DNA from: Rhodoferax bucti
Lineage (GTDB): Bacteria > Pseudomonadota > Gammaproteobacteria > Burkholderiales > Burkholderiaceae_C
DNA length: 64,000 nt
Direction: 5' to 3'
Assembly (NCBI RefSeq): GCF_005876985.1
Contig: NZ_VAHD01000001.1
Span: 62,001 to 126,000, forward strand
Numbering within the stretch: the stretch's first letter is position 1; every line of letters starts with the position of its first letter. Positions 1-10,478 of this stretch are shown in pieces. Both the position numbers and the translations under genes were made by a program. A model generated the notes under the pieces. That model did not search any database and was not told the DNA's origin. It saw nothing but the letters and a program-made list of their open reading frames with translations.

Positions 1-1399
1 CCACCCATGCGCCCACGGCATCGCGGTTGCCAGTGGCTTGCTGCAAACGCAGTTGCAGCCAGTGCCCGCCGCCTGCCGCCGCACCGCTGTGGGTTTGGCG
101 CCAGACCTGCGCTTTGTCCCAGCGGTTCACCACCAGCACATCCAGCAAGCCATCGCCATTCAAGTCCACCACCATGCCACCACGCCCGCGCTTGAAGCTG
201 GCCAAGCCCGCTTGGCTACCCGCCTCCACGAAATTGCCATCGAGCTTTTGCAGCAGCAGGTTGTTGGGGTCCAGCGTCGCAAAGTCGGGCATGGTGGACA
301 CATTGCCTTTGACGATGAACAGGTCGACCAGGCCATCGTTGTTCATATCGGCAAACTGCGCGTGCCAGGCGGTGCTGGGGTGCACGTCGCCCCCCACATA
401 AGGTCGGTGGGCGGTGACGCCACGCTTGAAGGCCACATCGATGTAGCGCGGCTGGGCCGCACCGGCTTCCAGGGTTTGCAGCTTGTTGTCAGACATGCTG
501 GTCAAAAACACCTCGGGGTAACCATCGCCATTGAGATCGTGGCTGGCAATGCCCATGCCCCAGATTTGCAGCGGCTTCCAACCTTCATTCGCGGTGTAAA
601 GGACAGGGGGCTCACCGGGTGGCAGCCGCCACAGTTGCTCCTCACCGCCTTTGTAGTACTCGCGGTCGTTGCTCACGCGCAAGGCGGCCTGGCCCGAGCG
701 GTTCCAGTCCGAAAACAGCATGGACAGCGCGCAGTGGCCCGGCACCAGCGGCGTGGCGCTGCGGTAGCCGCCGCCCTCCTTGGGGCGCAACAGCAGGCCA
801 GGCGTGCAACTGCCCCAGGGGAACTCGGGTTTGCTGCGGTCGGCGTAAGTGCCAAAGGCCAGCGTGGGCCACGTTTGCCCGCGCTCCCAGGTGGCCGAGA
901 AAGCGGTGTGCCAGCCGTTGCCGGTGTGGATGTTCCAGGCGTCGTTGGCTTTTTCAAACTTGCACTGGCCCAGCCCTTTGAACACCTGCACTTCGCCCAC
1001 GCGCAGTACCACCAGGTCGGTCTGGCCATCGCCATCGATGTCCAGCGGGTAGGCGCCGATGGCGTTGGTCAGCTCCAGGCCGGAGCGCTCTTCCTGCAGT
1101 TTGAGCGCGCTGCCCCGCGCACTGCGGTTGCGGTAGAACTTGGCTTTGTTGACCCCGGCGGTCACGTACACCTCGGGCAGGCCATCCGCATCGCAATCGA
1201 AGGTGGCCACGCCGCCGCCCACCATGTATTCGCCCTCGCCTTCAAAGCGGCTTTGCAGGCCGGCAGTGTCCGTCTCTTCCACAAAGCGCGGGGTCGCGGG
1301 CAGCGGTGCGGGGTCTGCCGCATGGGCCCCTTGGGCCGCACACAGCAGCAGGGCCAGCAAACGGCCTGCGGGCAGAGAAAACAGAGGGTTGGCGCGCAC
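1..1399 (-). CDS. FG-GAP/VCBS repeat protein with ASPIC/UnbV-type motif (3' end outside window)
   Basis: Predicted exported beta-propeller protein. The minus-strand frame stays open from a GTG at 1399 to the window edge (at least 466 codons). The GTG is preceded by AAAGG with about 8 nt spacing. The N-terminus is hydrophobic (LLALLLCAAQGAHA) and reads as a signal peptide. Calcium-binding-like repeats follow, for example DCDADGLPEVYV and DIDGDGQTDLVVL, typical of FG-GAP/VCBS blades. Near the window edge NRDAVGAWV matches the ASPIC/UnbV C-terminal motif of CRTAC1-like proteins. The gene is divergent from xylF and shares its 219-bp intergenic region with two candidate XylR operators, so co-regulation with xylose genes is possible (inference). 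Function unknown; the C-terminus is not in the window. Confidence 0.8.
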   Translation of the reverse strand, partial: MRANPLFSLPAGRLLALLLCAAQGAHAADPAPLPATPRFVEETDTAGLQSRFEGEGEYMVGGGVATFDCDADGLPEVYVTAGVNKAKFYRNRSARGSALKLQEERSGLELTNAIGAYPLDIDGDGQTDLVVLRVGEVQVFKGLGQCKFEKANDAWNIHTGNGWHTAFSATWERGQTWPTLAFGTYADRSKPEFPWGSCTPGLLLRPKEGGGYRSATPLVPGHCALSMLFSDWNRSGQAALRVSNDREYYKGGEEQLWRLPPGEPPVLYTANEGWKPLQIWGMGIASHDLNGDGYPEVFLTSMSDNKLQTLEAGAAQPRYIDVAFKRGVTAHRPYVGGDVHPSTAWHAQFADMNNDGLVDLFIVKGNVSTMPDFATLDPNNLLLQKLDGNFVEAGSQAGLASFKRGRGGMVVDLNGDGLLDVLVVNRWDKAQVWRQTHSGAAAGGGHWLQLRLQQATGNRDAVGAWV

Positions 1400-1444
1400 G
1401 CTGCAAACCTTTATGAAATATGAAAGAAGGGGCCGATCTTATTA

Positions 1445-1461
1445 AGTTCGATGAATAAACT
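1445..1461. promoter_or_regulatory. Candidate XylR operator, site 2
   Basis: AGTT-N9-AACT inverted repeat about 45 bp upstream of the FG-GAP gene start. It has the same half-site and spacer length as the site at 1508-1528 and lies 65 bp from it, centre to centre. Assignment to XylR is inference. Confidence 0.4.
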
Positions 1462-1507
1462 ATGTCGGGTTTATCCCTATTCGCGTCTTTTGTGAAGGCG
1501 CCAACAA

Positions 1508-1528
1508 TTAGTTCATCGCAAAAACTAA
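1508..1528. promoter_or_regulatory. Candidate XylR operator, site 1 (upstream of xylF)
   Basis: Perfect inverted repeat TTAGTT-N9-AACTAA, 90 bp upstream of the xylF ATG. The half-site resembles the outer arms of the Bacillus XylR operator (TTAGTT...AACTAA, with a longer spacer there). A ROK-type XylR is encoded in this operon. A related site precedes xylA at 7382-7402. Confidence 0.5.
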
Positions 1529-1618
1529 GTGCGCAAATCTGCTGCAAGTTGTGCGATGGCTCTCAAGAGTCTTTCCAAAACCACAGGCCCGGGACGGGCC
1601 GATCCACTGGAGACAACG

Positions 1619-2638
1619 ATGAAATTGAAAACAAGCCTGACCGCATTGGCCCTGAGCATGGCCGCTGCCGGAGCGTTTGCCCAAGTTGTGGGCGTGAGCT
1701 GGTCCAACTTCCAGGAAGAACGCTGGAAGACCGACGAAGCCGCCATCAAAGCCCAACTCGCCAAAGACGGCGCCAGCTACATCAGCGCAGACGCCGGCGG
1801 CTCGCCCGAGAAGCAGTTGGCCGACATCGACAGCCTGATCGCCAAAGGCGCCAAGGCCCTGATCATTCTGGCCATGGACAAGGACGCCATCCTGCCCGCC
1901 ATCAACAAGGCCGCGCAGCAAAAGATCCCGGTGGTGGCGTATGACCGCCTGATTGAAGCGCCCGGCGTGTTCTACATCACCTTCGACAACGTGGAAGTGG
2001 GCCGCATGCAGGCACGCGCCATTCTGGAAGCCAAGCCCAAGGGCAACTACGTGATGATCAAGGGCTCGCCTACCGACCCCAATGCCAACTTCCTGCGCGG
2101 TGGCCAGCAAGAAATCATTGACGCTGCGGTGAAGAAGGGCGACATCAAGATCGTGGGCGAGGAGTACACCGACGGCTGGAAGCCCGAAGTCGCCCAAAAG
2201 AACATGGAGCAAATCATCACCAAGACGGGCGGCAAGATTGACGCCGTGGTGGCCTCCAACGACGGCACCGCCGGTGGCGTGGTGGCTGCTTTGACTGCCA
2301 AGGGCATCAAGGGCATTCCGGTGTCCGGCCAGGACGGTGACCATGCTGCGCTGAACCGCGTGGCTTTGGGCAGCCAGACCGTGTCGGTGTGGAAAGACGC
2401 GCGCGACCTAGGCCGTGACGCTGCCGCCGCAGCGGTAGTGCTGGCCAAGGGCCAAAAAGTAGCCTCCGCCCAGACCTGGAGCGGTGGTGAGAAGAAAGTG
2501 GCTCTGCAAGCCCAGTTCTTGAAGCCCGTGCCCATTACCGCCAAGAACCTCGATGTGGTCGTAAAAGCCGGCTGGATCAAAAAAGATGACCTGTGCAAGG
2601 GAGTGGATACCGCCAAGGGCCCAGCAGCTTGCAAGTAA
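1619..2638 (+). CDS. xylF: D-xylose ABC transporter, periplasmic binding protein XylF
   Basis: Periplasmic sugar-binding protein of 339 aa that delivers xylose to XylHG. ATG 1619 is chosen because GGAGA lies just upstream and it gives a clean signal peptide ([22 protein letters not shown], cleaved near AFA); an in-frame ATG at 1529 would add 30 residues before it. The mature protein is a type I periplasmic fold with sugar-site signatures: VVAYDRLI near residue 105, [19 protein letters not shown] and [10 protein letters not shown]. These are the usual ribose/xylose-binder positions. First gene of the xyl operon; a strong hairpin separates it from xylH, so it may be made in excess over the permease. 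Confidence 0.93.
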   Translation: MKLKTSLTALALSMAAAGAFAQVVGVSWSNFQEERWKTDEAAIKAQLAKDGASYISADAGGSPEKQLADIDSLIAKGAKALIILAMDKDAILPAINKAAQQKIPVVAYDRLIEAPGVFYITFDNVEVGRMQARAILEAKPKGNYVMIKGSPTDPNANFLRGGQQEIIDAAVKKGDIKIVGEEYTDGWKPEVAQKNMEQIITKTGGKIDAVVASNDGTAGGVVAALTAKGIKGIPVSGQDGDHAALNRVALGSQTVSVWKDARDLGRDAAAAAVVLAKGQKVASAQTWSGGEKKVALQAQFLKPVPITAKNLDVVVKAGWIKKDDLCKGVDTAKGPAACK

Positions 2639-2672
2639 TTTGCGTCTCTCTCTGAGTTAGTTGAAGCCCTCG

Positions 2673-2705
2673 AACCGCGGGCTGGGGTCAGCCCGCGGTT
2701 TTTTT
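2673..2705 (+). terminator. Hairpin plus T-run between xylF and xylH (partial terminator)
   Basis: An 11-bp perfect stem (AACCGCGGGCT at 2673-2683 with its complement at 2690-2700), a 6-nt loop, then seven T. It has the form of an intrinsic terminator but lies inside an operon, 20 bp before xylH. It would fit attenuation that favours the binding protein over membrane parts, or 3'-end protection of xylF mRNA. Confidence 0.8.
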
Positions 2706-2725
2706 ATGTCTTGCGGAGAACGCAT

Positions 2726-3916
2726 GTGAATCCCGTTTTGAACTCCTTGAAACAGGCGACCATTGATTGGCGTCTGGTGATGATGGGCACTGTGCTGGCA
2801 GCCATTGCCATCGTGTTCAACATCCTGTCCGGCGGACTGTTTATGTCCCCTGAGAACCTCTACAACATTGCCCAGCAAACCGCTGTGGTCGGCGTCGTGG
2901 CTACCGTGGTGGTGCTGATCATCGTGGCCCGCCATATCGACCTGTCGGTAGGCTCGGTCATGGGCTTCGTGGGGGTGCTGATTGCCACCCTCATGTACAC
3001 CGGCGGCTGGCACTGGGCGACGGCCTCGCTGGCGGGCTTGGCGGTGGCGATCGCCGTGTCGCTCTACCAGGGCGCACTCACCGCCAAGCTGGGCGTGCCG
3101 TCTTTCGTGGTCACGCTGGGCGGGCTGATGTCGTTTCGCGGCGCGGCCTTTCTGGTGGCCGATGGCAAAACCCAGCCTGTCAACGACCTGTTTTTTCAGC
3201 GCTTGGGTGGCGGCTTTGATGGCGCCATCGGCGTGACCCCGAGCTGGGTGCTTGCCGCTGTGATTGTTGCAGCGCTGGTGATGCAAATGTGGAGCAAGCG
3301 CCGCGCCAAAGCCTCGTACGACGTGCCCAACAACCCGCTGTGGCTGGATGCGGCCATCGTGCTGGTGCCCGTGGTCATCGTGCTGGGGTTTGTGGCCGCC
3401 ATGAACGCCTACCAAATCCCCAGCAAGGATGCGCCGCAGGGCGTTCCGATTCCGGTGCTGATTTGGGGGGTAGTGGCCTTGCTGCTGTCCTTCATCGTGC
3501 ACCGCACCCGCTTTGGCCGCTATGTGTTTGCCATGGGCGGCAACCCCGAAGCAGCTGCGCTTGTGGGCATACCGGTGCGCAAAGTGACCCTCATGCTGTT
3601 TGCGCTGATGGGGGTGCTCATTACCGTGGCGGCCATCGTGTCCATCGCCCGGCTCAACGCCGGCACCAACTCGCTGGGCACCAGCATGGAGCTGTATGTG
3701 ATTGCGGCGGCCGTCATCGGCGGCACCGCGCTGGCCGGCGGCAGCGGCTCCATCATGGGCTCCGTGCTGGGAGCGCTCATCATGCAAAGCATTGACAGCG
3801 GCATGCTGCTGCTGGACGTATCCATTGGGGTGCGCTACGTGATCATCGGGCAGGTTTTGATTGCAGCGGTGGTGTTTGATGTGATTTATCGCCGTGTGAC
3901 AGGAGACACCGTATGA
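2726..3916 (+). CDS. xylH: Xylose ABC transporter permease XylH
   Basis: Inner-membrane permease of the BPD/RbsC-like family, 396 aa from GTG 2726 (GGAGA six bases upstream). An in-frame TTG at 2711 lies upstream of the ribosome-binding site and is less likely. Many hydrophobic segments alternate with short loops. Family hallmarks visible are the [14 protein letters not shown] segment near residue 75 and the [20 protein letters not shown] segment near residue 320. A polar loop around residues 185-220 separates two membrane halves. Overlaps xylG by 4 nt (ATGA), so translation is probably coupled. Confidence 0.9.
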   Translation: MNPVLNSLKQATIDWRLVMMGTVLAAIAIVFNILSGGLFMSPENLYNIAQQTAVVGVVATVVVLIIVARHIDLSVGSVMGFVGVLIATLMYTGGWHWATASLAGLAVAIAVSLYQGALTAKLGVPSFVVTLGGLMSFRGAAFLVADGKTQPVNDLFFQRLGGGFDGAIGVTPSWVLAAVIVAALVMQMWSKRRAKASYDVPNNPLWLDAAIVLVPVVIVLGFVAAMNAYQIPSKDAPQGVPIPVLIWGVVALLLSFIVHRTRFGRYVFAMGGNPEAAALVGIPVRKVTLMLFALMGVLITVAAIVSIARLNAGTNSLGTSMELYVIAAAVIGGTALAGGSGSIMGSVLGALIMQSIDSGMLLLDVSIGVRYVIIGQVLIAAVVFDVIYRRVTGDTV

Positions 3917-4686
3917 GCCAACACCCGCAACCTCTGGTGGAGATGCGCAACATCCGCAAGGCCTTTGGTGGCGTGCATGCGGTGGAAGACGTCAGCATCA
4001 ACCTCTACCCCGGCGAAGTCGTGGCGCTGCTGGGCCACAACGGGGCCGGCAAATCCACTCTCATGAAAATGCTGGCAGGCGCTTACCCGATCGATAGCGG
4101 CGAAGTCCGCATTCAGGGCGAAATCGCTGCCATCCGCACCCCGGTTGATGCCCAGCGCTGCGGCATTGAGTCCATCTACCAGACCTTGGCGCTCGCCGAC
4201 AACCTGGACTCGGTGGCCAACCTGTTTTTGGGCCGCGAACTGCTGACCCGCTGGAACACGCTGGACGACCACCGCATGGACGCCGAAGCGAGAAAAGTGT
4301 TTCACCGCCTCAACAAAAATTTTAAAAACGTGCGCACTCCGGTGCACCGCCTATCGGGCGGGCAGCGCCAGGTGGTGGCGATTTCGCGGGCGATTTACTT
4401 CAATGCCAAGATCCTCATCATGGACGAACCCACCGCCGCCCTGGGCCCGGAAGAAACCGCGATGGTGGGCAACCTGGTCAAGCAACTCAAGGCCGAAGGG
4501 GTGGGCATTTTTCTCATCACCCACGACATGCCGGACGTGTTTGGCCTCAGTGACCGGCTGGCGGTGATGAAAAATGGAAAATTAGTAGGCACTTATCGCA
4601 CGACAGACGTGGCGGAAGACGAAGTTCTTGGCATGATCATCGCGGGGAAACAACCCGAAGGGAAAGTGCAAACCCACACTCTGTAA
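3913..4686 (+). CDS. xylG: Xylose ABC transporter ATPase, single-domain XylG
   Basis: Cytoplasmic ATPase energising xylose uptake, 257 aa. Walker [10 protein letters not shown] near residue 38, Q-loop around ESIYQTLAL, signature LSGGQ near 146, Walker B ILIMDEP near 168, H-loop LITHD near 201. E. coli XylG, RbsA and AraG have two fused ATPase domains (about 500 aa). This protein has one, so a homodimer is expected. Starts in an ATGA overlap with xylH. Symbol given by context; single-domain members are often annotated simply as sugar ABC ATPases. Confidence 0.88.
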   Translation: MSQHPQPLVEMRNIRKAFGGVHAVEDVSINLYPGEVVALLGHNGAGKSTLMKMLAGAYPIDSGEVRIQGEIAAIRTPVDAQRCGIESIYQTLALADNLDSVANLFLGRELLTRWNTLDDHRMDAEARKVFHRLNKNFKNVRTPVHRLSGGQRQVVAISRAIYFNAKILIMDEPTAALGPEETAMVGNLVKQLKAEGVGIFLITHDMPDVFGLSDRLAVMKNGKLVGTYRTTDVAEDEVLGMIIAGKQPEGKVQTHTL

Positions 4687-4717
4687 CACTGCACAGCCCC
4701 ACCCCTACTGCGACACC

Positions 4718-5896
4718 ATGAAAACCACCGGCGACCAACAATTAGTCAAACGCATCAACCGCAGTGTGCTGCTGCGGCTGCTGCGGGCGCGCCCGGGCCT
4801 GTCCCGGGCCCAGTTGGCGGCGGAAAGCGGGCTGACCAAGTCCACCGTCAGCCTGCTGGTGCGCGAGCTCATGGACGAAGGCTGGGTCACCGAAACCGAG
4901 GTGCCCGCCGCCCAGGGCTTGGGGCGCCCCTCCACCCCCCTGCACATTGACGCCCGCTACCGGGGGCTGATCGGTGTGGAAGTGGCGGTAGAAGCGCTGC
5001 GCGTGGTGGGCGTATCGCTCAGCGGCCAAGTGCTGTGCGCCACCGAAGAAGGGCTCATTGGCACCCAACCCGAAGAGGTTTGCCGCCAGGCCGCGCGCCT
5101 GATTGCGCGCACCTACACCCAGCTGCAGCAACGCAACATGGAGCTCACCGGTGTGGGCGTGGGCCTGCCCGGTGCGTTTGACGAAGCCACGGGCATGCTG
5201 CGCTTTGCCCCCAACCTGGGCTGGCGCAATGTGGACTTTTTGCCCCAGATCACCCAGGCATTGGCCCAAGCCAAACTGCCCGAAGTGCAAGTGCATGTGC
5301 AAAACGAGGCCGACACCGCCGCCCTGAGCGAATACGAGTTTTCCGACGGCGATGCCAAAGACTCGTTGATCTTCGTGACTTGCGGCGCCGGTGTGGGCGC
5401 CGGCATTGTGCTCAACGACCGGCTGTTTACCGGCATACAAGGCATGGCCGGCGAAATCGGCCACAGCATTCTGCAAATAGACGGGCCCCTGTGCTCCTGC
5501 GGACGCAAGGGCTGTGCCGAAACCTTTTTTGGCGCCCGCACCCTGAGCAAGCTGCCCGACCCTTCGCAAGGCGGCCACTACCTGGGCGTGGTGTTGCAAA
5601 ACCTGTGGACCACCTTCAACCCCAGCACCTTGGTGGTGGGCGGCCCATCGTGTGACACCTACCCCGGCATCGTCAAAACTGCGCAAGAAACCCTGCAACG
5701 CTACGCCGCAGCGGCCGGCATGGTGGCGCCCCCGCTGCGCGCCGCACGCTACGGGCTGCTGGCCTCGGCCGTAGGCGCCGCTGCCTTGGTGCTGCACCAC
5801 GAGCTGCGCCCCATGCACACCCGTACCCCCTCGGTGCAGGCCCGCCTGCCCGAGGACGACCCCCTTTCTCTCTCCACGACAACTACGACGGTTTAA
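4718..5896 (+). CDS. xylR: ROK-family xylose repressor XylR
   Basis: Transcriptional repressor of 392 aa. The N-terminal winged HTH (LSRAQLAAESGLTKSTVSLL, residues about 28-47) is followed by a ROK sugar-kinase-like domain with VGLPGAFD near 150, GAGVGAGIVL near 228 and the zinc motif CSCGRKGCAE near 265. Lies 31 nt after xylG and 2 nt before xylB, so it is transcribed with the genes it likely controls. Bacillus-type XylR has this architecture, unlike the AraC-type XylR of E. coli. Candidate operators are at 1445-1461, 1508-1528 and 7382-7402. Confidence 0.87.
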   Translation: MKTTGDQQLVKRINRSVLLRLLRARPGLSRAQLAAESGLTKSTVSLLVRELMDEGWVTETEVPAAQGLGRPSTPLHIDARYRGLIGVEVAVEALRVVGVSLSGQVLCATEEGLIGTQPEEVCRQAARLIARTYTQLQQRNMELTGVGVGLPGAFDEATGMLRFAPNLGWRNVDFLPQITQALAQAKLPEVQVHVQNEADTAALSEYEFSDGDAKDSLIFVTCGAGVGAGIVLNDRLFTGIQGMAGEIGHSILQIDGPLCSCGRKGCAETFFGARTLSKLPDPSQGGHYLGVVLQNLWTTFNPSTLVVGGPSCDTYPGIVKTAQETLQRYAAAAGMVAPPLRAARYGLLASAVGAAALVLHHELRPMHTRTPSVQARLPEDDPLSLSTTTTTV

Positions 5897-5898
5897 CT

Positions 5899-7347
<1,449 letters not shown>

Positions 7348-7381
7348 AACCCAGTGCCCAACCACGTGTTGGGTCGCCTAT

Positions 7382-7402
7382 TTAATTCGACCAAACAACT
7401 AA
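7382..7402. promoter_or_regulatory. Candidate XylR operator upstream of xylA
   Basis: TTAATT-N9-AACTAA, differing from the 1508-1528 site by one base in the left arm and keeping the spacer length. It lies between xylB and xylA, 19 bp before the xylA ATG, so xylA may have its own xylose-responsive promoter. Confidence 0.4.
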
Positions 7403-7420
7403 ACCACCCAGGAGACCACC

Positions 7421-8734
7421 ATGAGCCACTACTTCTCTACCGTTACCCCCATCGCTTACGAGGGCCCGCAATCCACCAACCCGCTGGCCTTCAAGTGGTA
7501 CGACAAAGACCGGCTGGTGCTGGGCAAGCGCATGGAAGACCACCTGCGGTTTGCCAGCTGCTACTGGCACACCTTCTGCTGGAACGGGCTGGACCCGTTT
7601 GGTGGCGACACCTTCCAACGCCCCTGGCACAGCATCAGCGACCCCATGGCCGCCGCCAAGGCCAAGGCCGAAGTGGCTTTTGAGTTTTTTACCAAGTTGG
7701 GCGCGCCCTACTACTGCTTCCACGACCGCGACGTGGCCCCCGAAGGCGCCACCCCGCGTGACAGCGTCAACAACCTGCGCGAGATGGTCGACATCCTGGG
7801 CGCCAAGCAGCAAGCCACCGGCATGAAGCTGCTGTGGGGTACGGCCAATCTGTTCAGCCACCGCCGCTTCATGTCGGGCGCGGCCACCAACCCCAACCCA
7901 GAAATCTTTGCCATGGGCGCCCTGCAGGTGAAAGAAGCCATGGACGCCACCCTGAAACTGGGCGGTGAAAACTACGTGCTGTGGGGCGGCCGCGAAGGCT
8001 ACGAGACCCTGCTCAACACCCGCATGGGCCACGAGCTGGACCAAATGGGCCGCTTCCTGAACATGGTAGTGGAGTACAAGCACAAGATCGGCTTCCAAGG
8101 CACCATCCTGCTCGAACCCAAGCCCCGCGAACCCTCCAAGCACCAGTACGACTTTGACACCGCCACCGTCTACGGCTTTTTGTGCCGCTACGGCCTGGAG
8201 AAGGAAATCAAGGTCAACATCGAAGCCAACCACGCCACCCTGTCGGGCCACAGCTTTGAGCATGAAATTGCCACGGCCATTGACTTGGGGCTGTTCGGTT
8301 CGATCGACATGAACCGCGGCGACATGCAGTGCGGCTGGGACACCGACCAGTTCCCCAACAACATCCCCGAGACCGCACTGGCGATGTACCTGATCTTGAA
8401 GGGCGGCGGCTTCACCACCGGTGGCCTGAACTTTGACTCCAAAGTGCGCCGCCAGAGCATTGACCCCGAAGACATCTTCCACGGCCACATCGGCGGCATG
8501 GACGTGTCAGCCCGCGCCCTGCTGATCGCAGAAAAGATGATTACCGACGGCCAATTCGCCCAAGTCACCGAAGACCGCTACGCCGGCTGGAAAGGCAGCT
8601 TCGGCCAGGACGTATTGACCGGCAAACTCGGCCTAGACGCCGTGGCCCAACGCGTGCTGGACCAGAACGTGGACGTGCAACCGGTGTCCGGCCGACAGGA
8701 GCGGATTGAGAACTTGTTGAATAGCTATATCTGA
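7421..8734 (+). CDS. xylA: Xylose isomerase
   Basis: Interconverts D-xylose and D-xylulose. 437 aa, class II length. Canonical motifs: [14 protein letters not shown] (residues about 47-60), [10 protein letters not shown] with the catalytic His near 101, [14 protein letters not shown] near 187, metal ligands in [13 protein letters not shown] near 230, [11 protein letters not shown] near 266, GSIDMNRGD near 290 and WDTDQFP near 305. Strong ribosome-binding site CAGGAGACCACC before the ATG. Last gene of the operon, followed by a strong terminator. Confidence 0.97.
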   Translation: MSHYFSTVTPIAYEGPQSTNPLAFKWYDKDRLVLGKRMEDHLRFASCYWHTFCWNGLDPFGGDTFQRPWHSISDPMAAAKAKAEVAFEFFTKLGAPYYCFHDRDVAPEGATPRDSVNNLREMVDILGAKQQATGMKLLWGTANLFSHRRFMSGAATNPNPEIFAMGALQVKEAMDATLKLGGENYVLWGGREGYETLLNTRMGHELDQMGRFLNMVVEYKHKIGFQGTILLEPKPREPSKHQYDFDTATVYGFLCRYGLEKEIKVNIEANHATLSGHSFEHEIATAIDLGLFGSIDMNRGDMQCGWDTDQFPNNIPETALAMYLILKGGGFTTGGLNFDSKVRRQSIDPEDIFHGHIGGMDVSARALLIAEKMITDGQFAQVTEDRYAGWKGSFGQDVLTGKLGLDAVAQRVLDQNVDVQPVSGRQERIENLLNSYI

Positions 8735-8761
8735 GTTGAGCAACTAGAGAACGGAAAAACG

Positions 8762-8797
8762 AAGGCCCCGCAGGTGAATGCCTGCGGGGCCTTTTTT
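8762..8797 (+). terminator. Intrinsic terminator of the xyl operon
   Basis: A 13-bp perfect stem (8762-8774 with 8781-8793), a 6-nt loop TGAATG, then a T-run to 8797. Begins 27 bp after the xylA stop. Confidence 0.93.
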
Positions 8798-9131
8798 GTT
8801 TGCGACAGTCGTGATCTTGATGCGGGTCTGTATTTGGCCAAGAACAGCTGTCTAATTAAAGCGGGCGTTAAATTGCTGGTTTGAGGGATCGGAAATTACC
8901 TACGAGTTCAGCAGAATTGATCGTAATTGAACATATATATAGAAAGTCCTGATAACCCTACGCGATTCACCTAGGTCAATTACAGCCAGACTTCTGTAAC
9001 GCTACTCGTGGCAGTAAGCCTCAATTGATGTCACCAACATATATGAGCTCTCCAAGCGGCAGACCTGCGTCCGGACTTTGACGTCCCGTCGTGTGATGAC
9101 GTGCATAGAATTGGTGAAAGGAGACATTTCA
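8798..9131. other. AT-rich intergenic stretch without a supported gene
   Basis: About 330 bp between the xyl terminator and a small zinc-ribbon gene. Base composition is visibly AT-richer than the flanks, with ATATATAT-like runs near 8930 and 9040. No open frame of coding character and no RNA gene is recognisable. A promoter for the downstream small gene presumably lies here, but no convincing -35/-10 pair stands out. Confidence 0.5.
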
Positions 9132-9326
9132 ATGAATATAAAGCACAGCGAACCAAACGATGAGACAGATGGTTACGAGAGCGGTGACCAATGCCCCAAA
9201 TGTGGGGGTTTGATCGAGATTCGTCGGATTCACTCGCCTGAAAAAAACGCACTGGGCCTGTACGACATAGTTGCAGAGTACGCCCAGTGTGGAAAGTGCA
9301 ATTGGAACTCTCGGCACAACAGCTAA
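9132..9326 (+). CDS. Small zinc-ribbon protein, hypothetical
   Basis: 64 aa. ATG 9132 follows a good ribosome-binding site (AAAGGAGA, about 8 nt upstream), better than the in-frame start at 9078. Two CxxC pairs, CPKCGG (C21, C24) and QCGKCNW (C53, C56), form a likely four-cysteine zinc ribbon. The acidic N-terminus (residues 7-19) contrasts with a basic C-terminus. Codon use and base composition are AT-rich, as in the next gene and unlike the flanking operons, which suggests acquisition by transfer. 80 bp separate it from the HEPN-like gene; a functional pair is possible but unproven. Confidence 0.62.
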   Translation: MNIKHSEPNDETDGYESGDQCPKCGGLIEIRRIHSPEKNALGLYDIVAEYAQCGKCNWNSRHNS

Positions 9327-9406
9327 GGAGCCGATGCAATCGAATAATTCATTCGCACTCACGTTGCTTTGTGGTGTAGCCTGATTCACGTTAGGGACGG
9401 CATTTC

Positions 9407-10336
9407 ATGACAACACCACCCTCGATCGCCAGCCAAGTCCGCGAAGTCTTCCTTGTTCCTCCCGATCTTGGACCTGCGCGGGCCGCAATCATCGCTACCG
9501 CGGCTTCGGGGCCTGAGGATCTGCATCTAGTGGCTGTCGCATTTGCTGAGAACCTAGTCGGCGTCATTAGGACGCTCAGTATTCCTTTTCAATACACACA
9601 ATCTGAAGTCATCAACCTTCACTGGCAACGGATACACATGGCTGAGCGCATTCGTGCACTCAAATCAGATAGCGAATCTACCGATGACGTTGGCGCGCTA
9701 GAAAAGGCTCAATTCAAGTTTGAGGCATATCAGAGGCAGGATGGAAAAGACCAAATCATCAATGACATCTTGGCTCGCCTTCTCCGGTTAAAAGAAGATC
9801 CTGAGTCGCTTGCCGCAGCGCGCGAACTCACTAGACAGGGAATTGTCCTTGTTTGGTCTGCCATGGAGGTGCTTGCCCGTGACGCGTTCGTCTACCTACT
9901 TGATCGACAACCAAGCCTCTCTGATCTGCTGCTGTCCGATGGTACGAACCGGAAGAGATTTTCAGTGGAGCGCATAGATTGGCAGACTCTCGCAAGTTAC
10001 GGTTTTGATATGTCGAAAAATCTCGGCCAGTTCCTTATTTCTCGTGCCGACTTGAAAAACGTTCCGGCGATCCGTGCAACCTATCAAGCGCTCTTCCCTT
10101 TAGCCTCAAGTCTCCATCAAACACTCAGTGACAAGCGCTTATGGGACCTCAGCCAGAAAAGGCACCTTATCGTTCACCGACGAGGTTTAGTGGATCGTGA
10201 ATACCTTGAGGCAACTGGGCATGCTGTCGCCATGGGAGACGATCTTTGGGTTACTCCCGCTGAAGTTGAGTCATATATTGAGGCCACGCAAGCCGCAGGC
10301 ATGGCGTTGCTACAAGAAGTCGCGAATGCAGTCTAA
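9407..10336 (+). CDS. HEPN-like domain protein, hypothetical
   Basis: 309 aa; no signal peptide or membrane segment is apparent. The C-terminal half shows a helix with a conserved-looking Glu (GIVLVWSAMEVLARDAFVYL, residues about 144-163). Later comes QKRHLIVHRRGLVDREYL with R252-x4-H257, the Rx4-6H signature of HEPN RNases, in the context (R.LIVH..G.VD..YL) seen in many uncharacterised HEPN proteins. The N-terminal half is helical and unrecognised. HEPN proteins often act as toxins or RNA-cleaving defence effectors. RNase activity here is inference from one motif. AT-rich composition, with no related neighbours except the zinc-ribbon gene. Confidence 0.6.
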   Translation: MTTPPSIASQVREVFLVPPDLGPARAAIIATAASGPEDLHLVAVAFAENLVGVIRTLSIPFQYTQSEVINLHWQRIHMAERIRALKSDSESTDDVGALEKAQFKFEAYQRQDGKDQIINDILARLLRLKEDPESLAAARELTRQGIVLVWSAMEVLARDAFVYLLDRQPSLSDLLLSDGTNRKRFSVERIDWQTLASYGFDMSKNLGQFLISRADLKNVPAIRATYQALFPLASSLHQTLSDKRLWDLSQKRHLIVHRRGLVDREYLEATGHAVAMGDDLWVTPAEVESYIEATQAAGMALLQEVANAV

Positions 10337-10478
10337 GTCCTACAATGAAAAAGAAACGCCTCTGATTTGCGTTCGAGACAAGCGACGAGCGTCCATTTGC
10401 AGAAATCTTGGCTATCCGCAATTGGTAGGCAGCAAGCATCAAATTCGACTCTTGCGCCCACCGAGCCTGCGCTACCAG

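Noticed and set aside
38..1423. 461-aa plus-strand open frame
   Set aside because: It is antisense to the FG-GAP/ASPIC gene, whose minus frame has a signal peptide and recognisable repeats; the plus frame has no family features.
2657..3787. 376-aa minus-strand open frame
   Set aside because: Antisense shadow of xylH; His/Gln-rich low-complexity translation.
8840..9406. Possible integron attC sites around the small accessory genes (GCGTTAAAT, ACGTTAGGG)
   Set aside because: No paired core sites with the imperfect palindrome that defines attC, and no integrase gene in the window.
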